A stretch of 5,189 bases of DNA, from positions 1 through 5,189 of the forward strand of contig URAG01000104.1 in assembly GCA_900545755.1 (NCBI GenBank), read 5' to 3'. Both the position numbers and the translations under genes were made by a program. The first letter of the stretch is position 1; every line of letters begins with the position of its first letter. The DNA is from an uncultured Cloacibacillus sp. GTDB lineage: Bacteria > Synergistota > Synergistia > Synergistales > Synergistaceae. The notes below the pieces were generated by a model that searched no databases, was not told the origin of the DNA, and worked only from the letters and a program-made list of their open reading frames with translations. Below, one piece after another: positions 4,288 to 5,189 of this stretch.

Positions 4288-5118
4288 ATGAGGCACAGCA
4301 TATACAGAGGGCTCGCGATGACCGTCGCGGGGAGCGACTCGGGCGGCGGCGCAGGGATTCAGGCCGATCTAAAAACTTTCGCCGCGCTCAAAGTTTTCGG
4401 GACTTCGGCGATAACGGCGGTGACGGTGCAGATCTCCGTCGGCGTGACCGGCATACACCCAGTCCCGCCCGAGATTATAAAGGCGCAGATTCTTTCCGTC
4501 GGGCGCGATTTCCCGCTCGACGCGGTAAAGACCGGAATGCTCGGCAACCGCGGCGCAATACGCGCCGCCGCAGAGGGGCTTGCGGAGCTCGGGATAAAGA
4601 AGATCGTCGTCGACCCGGTGATGGTCGCGCAGAGCGGCGACTCGTTGCTCGAAGCGGACGCCGTGGAGGCGGTTAAGAGCATCATCGTCCCCATGGCCAT
4701 GATAGTCACTCCAAATCTGCCTGAAGCCGAGAAGCTGACGGGAATGACTGTGCGTACAGTCGAAGAGATGAAGGCCGCAGCGGAGGAGATATCGAAGCTC
4801 GGCTGCGGCGCTGTGCTCGTGAAGGGCGGACACCTCGGCGGCGAGCCGGACGTGATTACCGACGTGCTCTACGCCGGCGGCAAAACGACGCTCTTCGAGG
4901 ACGCGCGCATCGACACGACGGCGAACCACGGCACAGGCTGCACGCTGAGCTCGGCTATAGCGGCGGAACTCGCGGCGGGCTGCGGGCTCGAGGAAGCCGT
5001 GACGCGCGCGCGCCTCTACCTGCGCGCGGGGCTGCACTACGGCGTTACGGCGGGCCACGGGGCTGGCTGTCTCGGCCACGCGGTGACTATGCCGTGGACA
5101 GAGATAATCAATGGCTAA
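4288..5118 (+). CDS. thiD: Hydroxymethylpyrimidine/phosphomethylpyrimidine kinase
   Basis: ThiD phosphorylates HMP to HMP-P and then HMP-PP, the pyrimidine substrate for thiamine phosphate synthase (EC 2.7.1.49 / 2.7.4.7), in the cytoplasm. The 276-residue ribokinase-fold product has AGSDSGGGAGIQADLKT (14-30), which binds the pyrimidine. It also has KTGMLGN near 81-87, VVDPVMV near 106-112, TPNLPEAEKL near 140-149, VKGGH near 178-182 and the anion-hole/catalytic HGTGCT (214-219, C218). ATG 4288 is chosen because AGGGAGGA (4273-4280) sits just upstream. The in-frame TTG at 4231 lies before the regulatory terminator and would put the hairpin inside the coding sequence. The gene is under TPP riboswitch control and overlaps the next gene by 8 bases. 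It is intact and of normal length. Confidence 0.97.
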   Translation: MRHSIYRGLAMTVAGSDSGGGAGIQADLKTFAALKVFGTSAITAVTVQISVGVTGIHPVPPEIIKAQILSVGRDFPLDAVKTGMLGNRGAIRAAAEGLAELGIKKIVVDPVMVAQSGDSLLEADAVEAVKSIIVPMAMIVTPNLPEAEKLTGMTVRTVEEMKAAAEEISKLGCGAVLVKGGHLGGEPDVITDVLYAGGKTTLFEDARIDTTANHGTGCTLSSAIAAELAAGCGLEEAVTRARLYLRAGLHYGVTAGHGAGCLGHAVTMPWTEIING

Positions 5119-5189
5119 ACCGCTTGTCTACCAGATAACCAACACCGTCTCGGCGCAGCTTCAGGCCGACTGTGTCGCTCTGCTCGGCG
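5111..5189 (+). CDS. thiM: Probable hydroxyethylthiazole kinase, N-terminus only (cut by window edge)
   Basis: A frame opens at ATG 5111 and runs off the window after 26 codons. It starts MAKPLVYQITNTVSAQLQAD. The ITNTV segment followed by an alanine/leucine-rich helix ending LLG matches the start of ThiM proteins (ITNxV...LLALGASPxM). ThiM phosphorylates the thiazole moiety of thiamine (EC 2.7.1.50). The start overlaps the thiD stop (ATGGCTAA, 5111-5118) in the +1 frame and has no strong ribosome binding site of its own, so translation is probably coupled to thiD. The operon context supports the call: thiD-thiM under one TPP riboswitch is a common salvage arrangement. Only 26 residues are visible, so the assignment is probable rather than certain. 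Confidence 0.75.
   Translation, partial: MAKPLVYQITNTVSAQLQADCVALLG

Noticed and set aside
4369..5079. 236-codon minus-strand open frame opposite thiD
   Set aside because: Antisense shadow of intact thiD; the translation is arginine/alanine-rich without motifs.

Overview
The window is GC-rich bacterial chromosome, densely coded. It carries arginine-biosynthesis, nucleotide-metabolism, membrane-protease and thiamine genes. The combination of an arginine T-box, a TPP riboswitch with an intrinsic terminator, strong Shine-Dalgarno sequences and sigma70/sigmaA-type promoters points to a Firmicutes-like or Synergistota-like bacterium (GC-rich Clostridia or Synergistota). I could not run a search, so the lineage is a low-confidence inference. 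No mobile element, CRISPR array, tRNA or rRNA was seen.

Layout. From 4050 leftward on the minus strand lie thiN (thiamine diphosphokinase), a small M50-family membrane metalloprotease, surE (5'-nucleotidase) and argG (argininosuccinate synthase). The protease and surE are tightly linked. argG has its own promoter (1741-1768) and a long leader with a complete T-box antitermination element whose specifier codon is CGC (arginine). It ends in a terminator-like hairpin at 77-108. On the plus strand, a promoter at 4104-4132 drives a TPP riboswitch (about 4145-4220), an intrinsic terminator (4243-4270), thiD, and the start of an overlapping gene that looks like thiM, cut by the window edge.

How the genes work together. 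The right half is a thiamine module. ThiD and ThiM phosphorylate the pyrimidine and thiazole precursors under TPP feedback, while the divergent thiN makes TPP directly from thiamine. The two promoters are back to back: their -35 boxes form a perfect palindrome with one base between them, so they probably compete for RNA polymerase.

Most interesting observation. Between the argG promoter and the T-box lies a short reading frame (1595-1708, minus) with a textbook ribosome binding site. It encodes a 37-residue peptide with 11 arginines, six of them in ten consecutive codons. It runs into the 5' half of T-box Stem I, and its codons 19-25 contain a hairpin that is mutually exclusive with the Stem I basal helix. 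This suggests that arginine may be sensed twice in one leader, by ribosome stalling on Arg codons and by uncharged tRNA-Arg binding to the T-box, with both pushing in the same direction. This is inference from sequence only.
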